Shown: in pieces, positions 16,754-25,044 of the stretch | How the letters are laid out: the number at the start of each line of letters is the position of its first letter | How positions within the stretch are numbered: position 1 is the stretch's first letter | Assembly (NCBI GenBank): GCA_045643185.1 | Contig: JAZUKH010000269.1 | Coordinates: 1 to 40,252, forward strand | Direction: 5' to 3' | Length of the DNA stretch: 40,252 nucleotides | DNA from: RGIG464 sp045643185 | GTDB taxonomy: Bacteria > Myxococcota_A > Bradymonadia > UBA4248 | Translations under genes and position numbers: made by a program | Notes under the pieces: model-generated | What the model was told of the DNA's origin: nothing | What the model saw: only the letters and a program-made list of their open reading frames with translations | The model's database searches: none

Positions 16754-16987
16754 TTTTGTAGAACTCCTTGTGTGACGCGGAATTTCGCGATTTTATGTCA
16801 TATTATGGATGCAGATGAGAATACCCACATCAAACCACATTATCCTATTCAATTTTATCAATTTTCACAAGTAAATGCGGTTATTTCGGATTTGAAAAGG
16901 TAACAACTCATTATTGGTTTTATGTTTATTCATGAACATTTTGTTTTGAGTAAGTGTTTTTACCTGATTTGTCCTTTCAGCGGGACG

Positions 16988-17018
16988 AAAAAAGCCGCCC
17001 ATTGTGGGCGGCTTTTTT
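16988..17018 (-). terminator. Intrinsic terminator of the TPR protein gene
   Basis: GCCGCCC and GGGCGGC form a 7-bp stem with a 5-base loop, flanked by six A on the left and six T on the right, so it can work in both directions. It lies 18 bases after the stop codon of the minus-strand gene at 17036. Confidence 0.85.
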
Positions 17019-17035
17019 AAGCAAGCTTTGGTGGA

Positions 17036-18760
17036 TTAACGACCGCAGCGTGAGAAGATGTAGTACCAGTAGTAACCGAGTTCGTCGTACCAGTATTCGC
17101 CGTCGAAGGTCCAGAAGAGGTGTTCGTCGTCAGCGGCGAGGACATCATCGATCTGTTTTTCGAATTCGGTGAGTGCGTTAGGATCTTGTTCCTTGAGTTC
17201 GACGCGCGCGGCGTATTTTTCAGTCGTTTCGATTTCGATATCGAGCGCGCGGTTGGAGAGGTCTCTGATTTCTTCCTGGAGACGTTCGAGGCGTTGTTTA
17301 CCTTTTTTACCGACTTCGGAGATGGAGAGGGCTTTGACGCCGACGAGATCTTGTTTCATACCTTCGCCGAGTGCGGAACCGGCGATTTGTGTATCGGTAT
17401 CGATACGTTTTGATTCTTCATCGAGCATTTCGATGTAAGCGAGACCACGTCGGAGGTCACGGTCCTGAACAGCGGCGTCGAGCACCTGCTGGAGGGTGGG
17501 ATCGTAAGAATCTTTGTCAGCATGTGCGACCATGTTGAGGAATTCGTAGACTTCTTCGGGCTGGAAGAGTCGAGTGACGAGTTCATCAACTTTCTTTTTG
17601 AAGGGATCGTAAGTGGCTTTGTAGTCGGTGAGGATATCGACGACGCGGTCATAGTGGCAGTTCGTATAATAAATGGTGGCCTGAAGGAGCATGGCTTCAG
17701 GGTAGTATTTATCATTAAAGAACGGGCTGTTAAGCGTAAGGAGGAGGCCGAGGGCTTTACCGAAGTGATCGACGCGATAGTAAGCCCAGGAAGCTTCGAA
17801 GAGGGACTCTAGCCACATTTCGCTGTTTCTGGAGAAGGCGTTATAATATTTGAGCGCGGTATTCCAGGAGCTTGCAGCTTTTTCGCGTTCGCCCATTTTC
17901 CAGAGGGTCGAACCGACTTGATAGAAGACGCGTCCGAGCGCAGCGATTGCGAATTCACGGAGCTGGATCTCACGATCAGAGAGTTTGCCTTTTTTCGCTT
18001 TTTCGTCGAGCCAGCGGAGGGTTTCTTTGAAGGAGTCGAGAGCAGCCTGACCGTTATTCTGACGGACGTAGGTAACGCCTTCGAGGTAACGTGAGCGGGG
18101 ATAATATTCGCTGTCCTGAGCGACGTGACCGACGAAGAAAACGACGTCATCGAGTTTGGACTCACGGTAAGCGGCCATAGCGAGGATATAGCCGACTTCG
18201 GAGTACATGGAGGGGTCGACTTCCGTGGGGAATTTGTCGAGGTAGTTATCGTAAACACGGCTGTAACGTCGGGGTTCACCGGGGAGTTCGCGGCCGATCT
18301 GGACGAGGTACTGAAGGGTATCGTCAAATTCCTTGGAGCCGGGCTGAACCATATCGAAGTGGCTGAGCGCGGACTGGTAATAGCCCATATTGTAGAGTGC
18401 GCGGCCCAATTCGAACTGAAGTGGGTTATTCATGGCAAAGGAGGCATCGTCACCAACAGCGATGGTGTCGAAAAGGAGTTTCGCGCCTTCGGCATACTGT
18501 TTTGAATCGATCAGGTTTTTGGCCTGATTGTAGTTCGCGTAAGCTGTGGTGGAAGTATCGATGACAGCTGCAGTGCTGCTTCCTGAGTCGCTTCCGAAGT
18601 CGAGACCGCCATCACTGCTTTCTTCGCTACCGAAATCAATTCCGCCCTCATCATCGCTGCCGAAATCAAAACCGTCCTGGGCCATGACGAGTGACGGTGA
18701 AAACATCAAAGCGCTTGCCAATAACGCAGCTGCGAAACCACGTTTTCCACTTTTAAACAT
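17036..18760 (-). CDS. Exported TPR-repeat protein
   Basis: The 574-residue product starts 8 bases after AAGGAG and has a Sec signal peptide ending near VMAQDG, with no lipobox. Next comes an acidic Gly/Ser/Asp/Phe segment with three copies of a (D/G)FGS-type motif (FDFGSDDEG, IDFGSEESS, LDFGSDSGS). The rest is TPR-like helix pairs, for example ALYNMGYYQSALSHFDMV and YLEGVTYVRQNNGQAALDSF, then a charged coiled-coil region. The C-terminus, WTFDGEYWYDELGYYWY, is aromatic. Similar TPR proteins ending in an FDGEYW-DELG type motif are, to my recollection, found in Myxococcota envelopes, but I would not name an orthologue. It probably organises a periplasmic complex. A good sigma-70 promoter lies about 80 bp upstream. 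Confidence 0.75.
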   Translation of the reverse strand: MFKSGKRGFAAALLASALMFSPSLVMAQDGFDFGSDDEGGIDFGSEESSDGGLDFGSDSGSSTAAVIDTSTTAYANYNQAKNLIDSKQYAEGAKLLFDTIAVGDDASFAMNNPLQFELGRALYNMGYYQSALSHFDMVQPGSKEFDDTLQYLVQIGRELPGEPRRYSRVYDNYLDKFPTEVDPSMYSEVGYILAMAAYRESKLDDVVFFVGHVAQDSEYYPRSRYLEGVTYVRQNNGQAALDSFKETLRWLDEKAKKGKLSDREIQLREFAIAALGRVFYQVGSTLWKMGEREKAASSWNTALKYYNAFSRNSEMWLESLFEASWAYYRVDHFGKALGLLLTLNSPFFNDKYYPEAMLLQATIYYTNCHYDRVVDILTDYKATYDPFKKKVDELVTRLFQPEEVYEFLNMVAHADKDSYDPTLQQVLDAAVQDRDLRRGLAYIEMLDEESKRIDTDTQIAGSALGEGMKQDLVGVKALSISEVGKKGKQRLERLQEEIRDLSNRALDIEIETTEKYAARVELKEQDPNALTEFEKQIDDVLAADDEHLFWTFDGEYWYDELGYYWYYIFSRCGR

Positions 18761-18842
18761 GCTTGTGTCTCCTTAGCTCTCAGCTCTCGCTGAAGACGCA
18801 TAGTATCAATACTTCAAGACGTAAATAACTACGTCATTCTCG

Positions 18843-18872
18843 ATTAAAACATTTTTTCTACGGTTTTGTCAA
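18843..18872 (-). promoter_or_regulatory. Candidate sigma-70 promoter of the TPR protein gene
   Basis: On the minus strand TTGACA (18867-18872, a perfect -35) is followed after 18 bases by TTTAAT (18843-18848, five of six matches to the -10). The -10 box is about 80 bases before the ATG. Confidence 0.5.
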
Positions 18873-18959
18873 TCAAAGGGAGTTATGCCTTCCCTTTTCC
18901 GTCTAAATTTTTGAAGATCAACCCCGTTAGTTTTACCTCTGTTTTGTTTTCCTCACTGG

Positions 18960-19739
18960 CTAAGGAGCCGTGTTGTCATCGACCGAGGCGGCTCCGTCAC
19001 CTGGTTCGTTTGTTTCCGTCCAGTCGACGACGTCGTCGATGACCATGGCAGCGAGGTAGAGTCCGAACACGCCTGTGACCTGAATGAGGCTTCCAAGAAC
19101 GCCTCGTTTTTGATCTTCCGTCGTTGTCATTTTGGCGGCAGACTCGGTCGAGAAAACGCATGGAATGCCTTTATCGATGCCAATTTGTTTGAGTCGGCGT
19201 CGAACTTCTCTGGCGAGCGGACAGACCGTGGTCTTGCTGAGATCGGCGACGTGGATCTGCGTGGGGTCGTGTTTTCTGGCAGCGCCCATGCTCGCATAGA
19301 CGCGGACCTGTTTTTGGACGCATGCGGCGAGCAGGGCGACTTTGGCATCGAGTGAGTCGATGGCATCGACGACCCAGGTTGGCGCATTGCCGTCTGTAAA
19401 TGGCGCGAACACGGGGACGAGGGCATTTTCGGCGATGAACACGTGGCAGATCTCGATATCGAGGTCGGGGTTGATGGCCAAAAGCCGCGTTTTGCCGACA
19501 TCGACCTTGGATCGTCCGATGGTCGTTGTGTCGGCGCCGAGTTGTCGGTTGATGTTCGACGCTTCGTAGTTGTCGGCATCGATCAGACGAATGTGCCCAA
19601 TGCCGCTTCTGACGAGGGCTTCAGCGCAAAAGCTGCCGACAGCGCCGTAACCGACAACGACCACGTGAGCTGTCTGTAGCTTTTCAAAGCGACGTTCTCC
19701 CATCAACGTCGAACTTCTCAAAAAACGCGGTGAGATCAT
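18960..19739 (-). CDS. tcdA: tRNA threonylcarbamoyladenosine dehydratase (E1-like)
   Basis: TcdA (also called CsdL) uses ATP to convert t6A37 of ANN-decoding tRNAs into the cyclic form ct6A. The protein has the ThiF/E1 fold: nucleotide-binding GYGAVGSFCAEALVRSGIG at about residues 31-49, DADNYEASNINRQ, and VVDAIDSLDAKVALL. The string MGAARKHDPTQIHVADLSKT followed by CPLAREVRRRL separates TcdA from ThiF and MoeB. Its 259 residues match the family. It starts 7 bases after the stop of the OmpA-domain gene, so it is the last gene of a three-gene operon whose other members are envelope proteins. The functional link is not obvious and may be only transcriptional. Confidence 0.9.
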   Translation of the reverse strand: MISPRFLRSSTLMGERRFEKLQTAHVVVVGYGAVGSFCAEALVRSGIGHIRLIDADNYEASNINRQLGADTTTIGRSKVDVGKTRLLAINPDLDIEICHVFIAENALVPVFAPFTDGNAPTWVVDAIDSLDAKVALLAACVQKQVRVYASMGAARKHDPTQIHVADLSKTTVCPLAREVRRRLKQIGIDKGIPCVFSTESAAKMTTTEDQKRGVLGSLIQVTGVFGLYLAAMVIDDVVDWTETNEPGDGAASVDDNTAP

Positions 19740-19746
19740 ATTTCAC

Positions 19747-20838
19747 TTACGGCAGGGTAATGATGATCTCGACGCGGTCGTTGAGCGGACGATTCGTCTT
19801 GGTCTTTTCGTCATAACGCAGGTTTTCTTTGCCTTTGGCAGTCGTCATAAGGCGTTTGTAGTCGACCCCCTGGCTGATCAGGTAGTCACGCACGCCATCG
19901 GCGCGACGCTGGCTGACTTCGAAGTGCTGTTTGGTGCTCTTCTGCGTATAGCCTTCGATCGACACAGCCGCTTCCTGATAACGGTTGATAAGTTCCGCCG
20001 TGCGTTTGAAGGCATCCTGTTTTTCAGAACTAATGTCGAATTTGTCTTTGGCGAAGGCACCGGCGAAGATGAGTGTCGTGGATTTGAGGTTCGTTGACAC
20101 GTAGTCTGGACCAAGGATGGCTTTGGCGTCTTCGTAAAGGGCTTTTTGGCGTTCGACGGCAGCGGCTTCCGCCTGTTTTTTGTCATAGGCGGGTTTGGCG
20201 AGTTCGTAGGCCTGGGCAAAGAGTTTGGCGGCTTCGTCGGCACCGGCGCTGGCTTCGTCGCGTCGGCCGTAGGCATTGGCTTCGCCGGCAGCTTTCAACT
20301 TGGCCGTCGCTTCGGCAAAAACCTGTTTGGAGGCATCGGCAATGTCAGCTTCAATGCCACGGGCTTTTTCCTGCTCGGTCATGGCCACCTGGATGCGGTG
20401 TTCGGCATTGGCGTTGTCGGCGTTGGCGATGTTCGTTTTCATGAGCGCGATGCTCTTTTCAAGGCCTTCCTGACGCGCTTTGAGCGTATCCATTTGGAGT
20501 TTCAACGAGCCGGCTTCCTGGTGCGCGGCTTCGACGCGTTTGAGTGCGTTCTGACGTTTGGCTTCGGCCTGAGCGGTCGCATACTGGCGCTGTCCGAGGG
20601 AGGCATAGGTCTTGGCCGTTGCCATTTCGCCTTCCTGCCAGGCATTCACGGCTTTGTCGGTCAATTCCGTGCAGCGTTTATAGGCTTCGGGTGACACCAT
20701 GTTGATCTCAGCCGTATCCGAGCTGGCGCGCAGTTCTTCGAGTTGGATCAGTTCTTCCGGCTTTTGTTGCGGGCCGCAGCCCATCGCAAAACATCCCGTC
20801 AGGGCGCACAAAACCGCCACTTTGATCAATTTTTTCAT
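19747..20838 (-). CDS. OmpA-domain lipoprotein with long helical N-terminal region
   Basis: The 363-residue product has a lipobox MGCG (Cys 21), then about 200 residues of Ala/Glu/Lys-rich helix (DUF4398-like pattern of repeated A-x-x-A-x-x-Y). The C-terminal OmpA/MotB peptidoglycan-binding domain runs from about residue 240 to the end. Domain landmarks are VSIEGYTQKSTKQ, FEVSQRRADGVRDYLISQGV, TTAKGKENL and NRPLNDRVEIIITLP. The usual GHTD is GYTQ, and NRR is replaced by NDR, so peptidoglycan affinity may differ from that of Pal or OmpA. It likely ties the outer membrane to the cell wall. It follows the coiled-coil gene by 24 bp and precedes tcdA by 7 bp. Confidence 0.85.
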   Translation of the reverse strand: MKKLIKVAVLCALTGCFAMGCGPQQKPEELIQLEELRASSDTAEINMVSPEAYKRCTELTDKAVNAWQEGEMATAKTYASLGQRQYATAQAEAKRQNALKRVEAAHQEAGSLKLQMDTLKARQEGLEKSIALMKTNIANADNANAEHRIQVAMTEQEKARGIEADIADASKQVFAEATAKLKAAGEANAYGRRDEASAGADEAAKLFAQAYELAKPAYDKKQAEAAAVERQKALYEDAKAILGPDYVSTNLKSTTLIFAGAFAKDKFDISSEKQDAFKRTAELINRYQEAAVSIEGYTQKSTKQHFEVSQRRADGVRDYLISQGVDYKRLMTTAKGKENLRYDEKTKTNRPLNDRVEIIITLP

Positions 20839-20862
20839 CGCTTATTCACTCCTGTGTGACGG

Positions 20863-21321
20863 TTACTTTTGATTCTTCGCATTCAGCTCATCTAATTGTT
20901 TGGTGAGCAATGCTTCTTCGGCTTCAAGCTGCTGAACTTCGGCTTCGAGCTTGCCGTATTCGGCTTTAAGCGCTTTCAGCTCAGATTCGGCTGTCATTGC
21001 CTGGCTCATGGCATCGTCTTTGGCCACGCTCGATTCAACATAGTCCAAATAGACGCCCGTTTTAACGACAAGCGTTTTGACCTGGGCCGTTTCGCTTTTG
21101 CCGATCAAAATGAGGGACTGTTCGATCCATTCCGAGATCGTCGCGATTTCGCTGTTGTATCTCGTCGTTTCAGTCGCTTTCACCTTGTCGAGACGCACCT
21201 GATAGTCACGCACGGCATTGCGATAAGTCGCAATATCATCGGCATAAGCCATTGTCTGACCGGCGAGCAGAAGCCCCGTGCCAAGCAGAAGCCCTGTGCC
21301 AAATTTTCTCATCTTATTCAT
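20863..21321 (-). CDS. Small periplasmic coiled-coil protein
   Basis: The 152-residue protein starts behind GAGGAG and has a Sec signal peptide (hydrophobic LLLGTGLLLAG, cleavage near MAYADD). The mature part is almost all helix. Residues of about 105-152 show clear heptads rich in Glu, Leu, Lys and Ala (SELKALKAEYGKLEAEVQQL), so it probably oligomerises. No family is recognised. As the first gene of the operon with the OmpA-domain lipoprotein, it may act with that protein in the periplasm. An alternative ATG three codons in (21312) fits the ribosome binding site less well. Confidence 0.65.
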   Translation of the reverse strand: MNKMRKFGTGLLLGTGLLLAGQTMAYADDIATYRNAVRDYQVRLDKVKATETTRYNSEIATISEWIEQSLILIGKSETAQVKTLVVKTGVYLDYVESSVAKDDAMSQAMTAESELKALKAEYGKLEAEVQQLEAEEALLTKQLDELNAKNQK

Positions 21322-21506
21322 GTTTTGAACTCCTCAATTCATCAGGATTTCGTTGCAGTATCTTGTGCTGCTTTGACTTTTGGATGTTCTGCAACTTTTG
21401 CAGGCAATCAGAGTCGCTCTTTAAACCATTATTTGCGCTTATTTTCAAATATTTCACTTTTTGGAAGGACAATTTTGGGGATTTTGAGGGGGAAGTCTCC
21501 CCCTAC

Positions 21507-21569
21507 GCGGCTATTTTGCCAGGCAAGGGGCGTAGCACGCTACGCCGCTTGTCGGGCAAAATACGCCGC
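21507..21569. repeat. TAT/ATAC palindrome carrying a nested inner hairpin
   Basis: The outer stem GCGGC/GCCGC and inner stem TATTTTGCC/GGCAAAATA keep the bulged C. The loop between them contains a second palindrome, GCGTAGCACGCTACGC (about 21530-21545). The flanks CCCCCTAC and CTACCCC resemble those of the copies near 26391 and 30022. Confidence 0.7.
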
Positions 21570-21617
21570 TACCCCTTCGCCTGGCAGGGCCTTCAACCTA
21601 GTGCGTTCCACACGTCT

Positions 21618-21728
21618 CGAAATATCAGCCGTCTCCACGAAATATCAGCCGTAGCGAAACCACAGGCAAGACAGGCTGATATTGAATGCGCAAACGCGAT
21701 TTGTTCGAAGTCAAAAGCAAGACAGGCT
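21618..21728. repeat. Cluster of short direct and inverted repeats
   Basis: CGAAATATCAGCCGT occurs at 21618-21632 and again at 21638-21652. Its core returns inverted as GGCTGATATT at 21674-21683. GCAAGACAGGCT occurs at 21666-21677 and 21717-21728. No coding meaning is apparent. It could be a regulatory or mobile-element scar downstream of the Rpn gene. Confidence 0.45.
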
Positions 21729-21759
21729 CGGTTGATGCTCCCGAGCACTGTCATTAAGT

Positions 21760-22854
21760 TTATTTCTGTTTTTGAGCGTCGATCATACTTTCGACCTGTT
21801 GTCGATCCACACCGGCTATGTCGCAAATGAAATCGATGTCACAACCTTTTTCAACCATTTTGGTAATAAATTCACTCGAACATCGACGATAGCCTTGTTT
21901 GTCGCCTCTTTCGAAGCCTTGTTTGTCGCCTCTCTCAAAGCCTTGTTTGTCGCCTCTTTCGAAGCCTTGTTTGTCGCCTCTTTCAAAGCCTTCCGCCACA
22001 CCATCGTTATGTCCCTGATCATAGCCTTCTGTATGTCCCTGAGCGTAACCTTCCTGACGAAGACGAGCGTCCGATTCATCCCAAAAATGTGAAATGTCGT
22101 ACATATTGTTTTTCTCCGTAAGCGTGATGTTCTGAAGGTTGAAGCAGACATTGGCTGCAATCATCTCAGCCAGGCTGCGTGATACACTAGCATAATCACG
22201 ACTGTTTTTAAAGAAAGCGACAAGCGAGGTTTTCGTTTGAGCGTGTTTCATGGCTTGCAAAACAAGTCGAAAATCGGTCTTTGTTTTAAAGAACTCGTCT
22301 TGAATGTCTGCCGGCGTCAAAACGAGGTATTCCTGATGAGGCAATAGTCGTTTGAGCGTTTCCGGAACTTCTTCGAACATGTCAGCTAAGTTTTTAGGCG
22401 CAGTCCACGGATTGGGGCCGAAATAAATGACGAGCGGCACGATGGGGCGCAATTTGAAATTTGACGGGTAGTTCGACAAAAACTCGTCACTCGATTGTTT
22501 ATCACTGGGGTGCAATGCTTTTTCGTCTTTCACCTGTTGGATCAGGTCTAACAAAATATACGAAAGGATCTTGAGTGGTATGCCCGTATGAACATAGTGT
22601 TGATTTTCGACTAACAAAGCCATGTAATAATATTTGTTGTCGTAAAAGATGTTTCCGGACTTAAACACGTCCGAAAAGCGCTCAAGAATAGTACCAAACA
22701 GCTTCTGAGTCTGGTTCGTATCAAGCGCCTGCAGCGAACTGGCATCGACGAACATATTCGTGTAGCCGTAGATCTGAAAAGCCAGGTTGAACGAATCGGC
22801 AAAGTTGTTGGGATTGGACATGAATTCTCGTGAAATGGCATTGGCTGTTCCCAT
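21760..22854 (-). CDS. Rpn-family PD-(D/E)XK nuclease (putative transposase)
   Basis: Rpn proteins are DNA nucleases of the PD-(D/E)XK fold (Transposase_31-like) that promote RecA-independent recombination. I choose the start at 22854 because AGGAGG lies six bases upstream; a start at 22905 (MAEEFIL) with a weaker AGGGA site would add 17 residues. Catalytic-type motifs are the Asp in FSDVFKSG and the E-x-Q of LVENQHY, followed by IPLKILSYILLDL and the family's PIVPLVIYFGPNPW. The C-terminal tail holds four FERGDKQG repeats and then a helical segment with EFITKMVEKG that is typical of tail regions in this family. Translation depends on a run of 24-bp DNA repeats, so the tail length can vary. 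The gene stands alone. Confidence 0.82.
   Translation of the reverse strand: MGTANAISREFMSNPNNFADSFNLAFQIYGYTNMFVDASSLQALDTNQTQKLFGTILERFSDVFKSGNIFYDNKYYYMALLVENQHYVHTGIPLKILSYILLDLIQQVKDEKALHPSDKQSSDEFLSNYPSNFKLRPIVPLVIYFGPNPWTAPKNLADMFEEVPETLKRLLPHQEYLVLTPADIQDEFFKTKTDFRLVLQAMKHAQTKTSLVAFFKNSRDYASVSRSLAEMIAANVCFNLQNITLTEKNNMYDISHFWDESDARLRQEGYAQGHTEGYDQGHNDGVAEGFERGDKQGFERGDKQGFERGDKQGFERGDKQGYRRCSSEFITKMVEKGCDIDFICDIAGVDRQQVESMIDAQKQK
21892..21987 (-). repeat. Four 24-bp tandem repeats inside the Rpn gene
   Basis: Four units of 24 bp encode FERGDKQG; they differ only at two or three silent or near-silent bases. The period is a multiple of three, so gain or loss of units keeps the frame and changes the tail length. 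Confidence 0.85.
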
Positions 22855-23030
22855 GGTTGACCTCCTGGAAAGTGGGTTTTCAGCGAGGATAAATTCCTCT
22901 GCCATATAAATTCCCTTAGACCTCGAAAAACGTGACACTTTTTTTTTACAAATCAACCGGGAACTTTCCTAGTCTGAATCGATCAGCATTGTCGACAGCA
23001 CACCCAACCGTGGGATCCTCATAATGCGAA

Positions 23031-23096
23031 GGCGTATGGCGCGAACGCGCCATAGCCGGAGCGGGGGCGCGTATGGGCGAAGCCCATAGCGCCCCC
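23031..23096. repeat. Two TAT/ATAC bulged-C palindromes between divergent genes
   Basis: On the minus strand the first (23031-23057) is GGC-TATGGCGCG-TT-CGCGCCATA-C-GCC. The second (23063-23096) has outer stem GGGGGCGC/GCGCCCCC around TATGGGC/GCCCATA with the bulged C. Only TAT and ATAC are shared with the other copies; all stem bases have changed in pairs. They sit in the roughly 360-bp gap between the Rpn and hflX genes, which otherwise shows no gene. Being between two gene starts, they cannot be terminators of those genes. Confidence 0.75.
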
Positions 23097-23218
23097 TACC
23101 CAAAACAAATATTTTTATGTAAACTGGCGTTTTGTGCGCTCGAACAGGGCATTTTGTGCGTTTGAAAAGAAAAAAAAGGCGCACGGATCAAACATAATGG
23201 AGACAAGCTAGATATTTC

Positions 23219-24904
23219 ATGACTACACCAATTCTTGGCAATACGCTTGGCCTGAGCGCCGCTGAAGCCCAGGCACTGAAAGCGATCGGCATGGCCAAAG
23301 TGCCTCAACATCTGCTGGTGACGCGCGACCTGGCGCACCGCATGACGAGTCTTTCTTATGCCCTGCATCGCAAGATCGGCATTCTGGTGAACCGCAATGG
23401 CCACGTAGAATGCGTGATTTTGGGCACGTCTGACCGTTGTTATCTGCCGGACATCGGGCGCGCACGCGCCGGTCTGGGCCGACTGCGCGGCATCCGCTTG
23501 ATCGTGACGACGCTGAACGAGGCGCCCAATCAGACTTTGCTGACAATGGACGAAATGACAGACTTGACGAAACTGCGTCTCGACTGGGCGGTCAGCATTT
23601 TACCAAGCATTTTGGGCGCGCCTGACAAGTTCGAATACGCGCACATCGTGCCGACCCAGAAAGGGATCACGGTCGCGCGTACCGTGGTGGATCAATACGA
23701 TGCGCTGCCCGAAGACGCGGATGCGCAGCTCAAGGCGTTTGAGACAGAACTGCGTCAGACGAGCGAACGCGACCACCTGAACGACGCGCCGCCAGCGATT
23801 TTGGTGCACCTTGACACGGGCGAAAAGGACGCGCGCGAACGCCGCAACGAAATGCTGGAACTGTGCCGCACGGCCGGCATCGAAGTCGTGCGCATCATTG
23901 AACAGCGCCGTCGTCAGGTCGACCCCAAAACACTGGTCGGCACGGGAAAGTTGCAGGAGATCGAACTGCACGCGCTCGACGAAGACGCGCAGTTCATCAT
24001 CTTTGACCGTGAATTGACGCCGGCGCAGTCGCGCTCGCTGACCCGCGTGCTGCCGTTCAAACTGCTCGACCGAACGCAGCTCATTCTGGACATTTTTGCG
24101 CAACGCGCCCGCTCGGTCGACGGCAAACTGCAGGTCGAACTGGCTCAGATCAAGTACAACCTGCCCAAACTGATCGACAAAGACACAGCGATGAGCCGCC
24201 TGACCGGCGGCGTCGGCGGACGAGGACCGGGCGAAACAAAGCTGGAGATCAACCGTCGTAAGGCGCACGAACGCATGCAGGTGCTCGAAAAAGCGCTCAA
24301 AGACCGCGAAACCCATCGACAGCTGCAACGCAAAAAACGCAACGAACAGCACATCCCCGTTTTTAGCCTGGTAGGCTACACAAACGCCGGAAAATCCACG
24401 CTGTTAAACGCACTTACGAAGTCGGACGTGTATGCCGAAGACCTGTTGTTCGCGACGCTCGACACGACTTCTCGACGTCTGCGTTTTCCGCGCCTGCAGG
24501 AGGTCATTTTCACCGACACGGTCGGGTTCATCCGCGACCTGCCCAAAGACCTGGTGGCGGCATTCAAAGCCACACTCGAAGAGCTGCAGGACGCCGACGT
24601 GCTGCTTCACGTCATCGACGCGTCCAATCCTCAGATCCACTCTCAGGTCGAAGCCGTTGAAAAAATTATTAAAGACCTCAACCTCGGCGATAAAAAAATG
24701 TTGCGCATCCTGAACAAGTGCGACCTGATCGATCCCCAGGAAACCATCGAGCTCTGCAACCGCTACGACGCCGTCGCCATCTCGGCCAAGTTCCAAACGT
24801 CGACTTTGCCGCTCATCGACCGCATCCAGGCGATCTATATGGGTGAGGACGCCAAACAGGAAGCTGAGATCCGGGTGCTGCATTTCGGCGAAAACGACGA
24901 ATAA
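23219..24904 (+). CDS. hflX: Ribosome-associated GTPase HflX
   Basis: HflX binds the ribosome near the peptidyl-transferase centre and splits stalled 70S ribosomes under stress. The 561-residue protein is the long form, with about 170 extra N-terminal residues before the usual HflX domain. That domain begins near LVHLDTGEKDARERRNEM and includes VGTGKLQEIE, DRTQLILDIFAQRA and the strongly conserved GGVGGRGPGETKLEINRR. The G domain carries G1 GYTNAGKS (residues 386-393), G2/G3 ATLDTTSRR and FTDTVGFIRDLP, and G4 NKCD. The GGAG upstream is about 16 bases away, so the start is supported mainly by the frame. This gene heads a plus-strand run with the hypothetical protein and nth. Confidence 0.93.
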   Translation: MTTPILGNTLGLSAAEAQALKAIGMAKVPQHLLVTRDLAHRMTSLSYALHRKIGILVNRNGHVECVILGTSDRCYLPDIGRARAGLGRLRGIRLIVTTLNEAPNQTLLTMDEMTDLTKLRLDWAVSILPSILGAPDKFEYAHIVPTQKGITVARTVVDQYDALPEDADAQLKAFETELRQTSERDHLNDAPPAILVHLDTGEKDARERRNEMLELCRTAGIEVVRIIEQRRRQVDPKTLVGTGKLQEIELHALDEDAQFIIFDRELTPAQSRSLTRVLPFKLLDRTQLILDIFAQRARSVDGKLQVELAQIKYNLPKLIDKDTAMSRLTGGVGGRGPGETKLEINRRKAHERMQVLEKALKDRETHRQLQRKKRNEQHIPVFSLVGYTNAGKSTLLNALTKSDVYAEDLLFATLDTTSRRLRFPRLQEVIFTDTVGFIRDLPKDLVAAFKATLEELQDADVLLHVIDASNPQIHSQVEAVEKIIKDLNLGDKKMLRILNKCDLIDPQETIELCNRYDAVAISAKFQTSTLPLIDRIQAIYMGEDAKQEAEIRVLHFGENDE

Positions 24905-25044
24905 AACATCCCTGCGGCGCGGGTGATCCGTCGCCCAAACCGCTTTTGAATTAAATATACAATTATTCCTTTATCATTATAATTCGATCACAGACTGGTA
25001 GAACCACCAGCCCTGTCCTGACAACAACATTACATTTCACGACC

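Larger units (their letters stand above)
21322..21759. other. 438-bp intergenic stretch rich in repeats
   Basis: No convincing gene is present. The stretch lies between the coiled-coil operon's start and the end of the Rpn gene. It holds a nested palindrome (21507-21569) and a cluster of short direct and inverted repeats (21618-21728), described separately. The open frames on either strand here are crossed by these repeats and look non-coding. Confidence 0.6.

Noticed and set aside
21252..21830. Plus-strand frame of 192 codons in the repeat-rich gap
   Set aside because: It overlaps the starts and ends of two supported minus-strand genes and crosses the palindrome and short-repeat cluster. 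Its composition is not protein-like.
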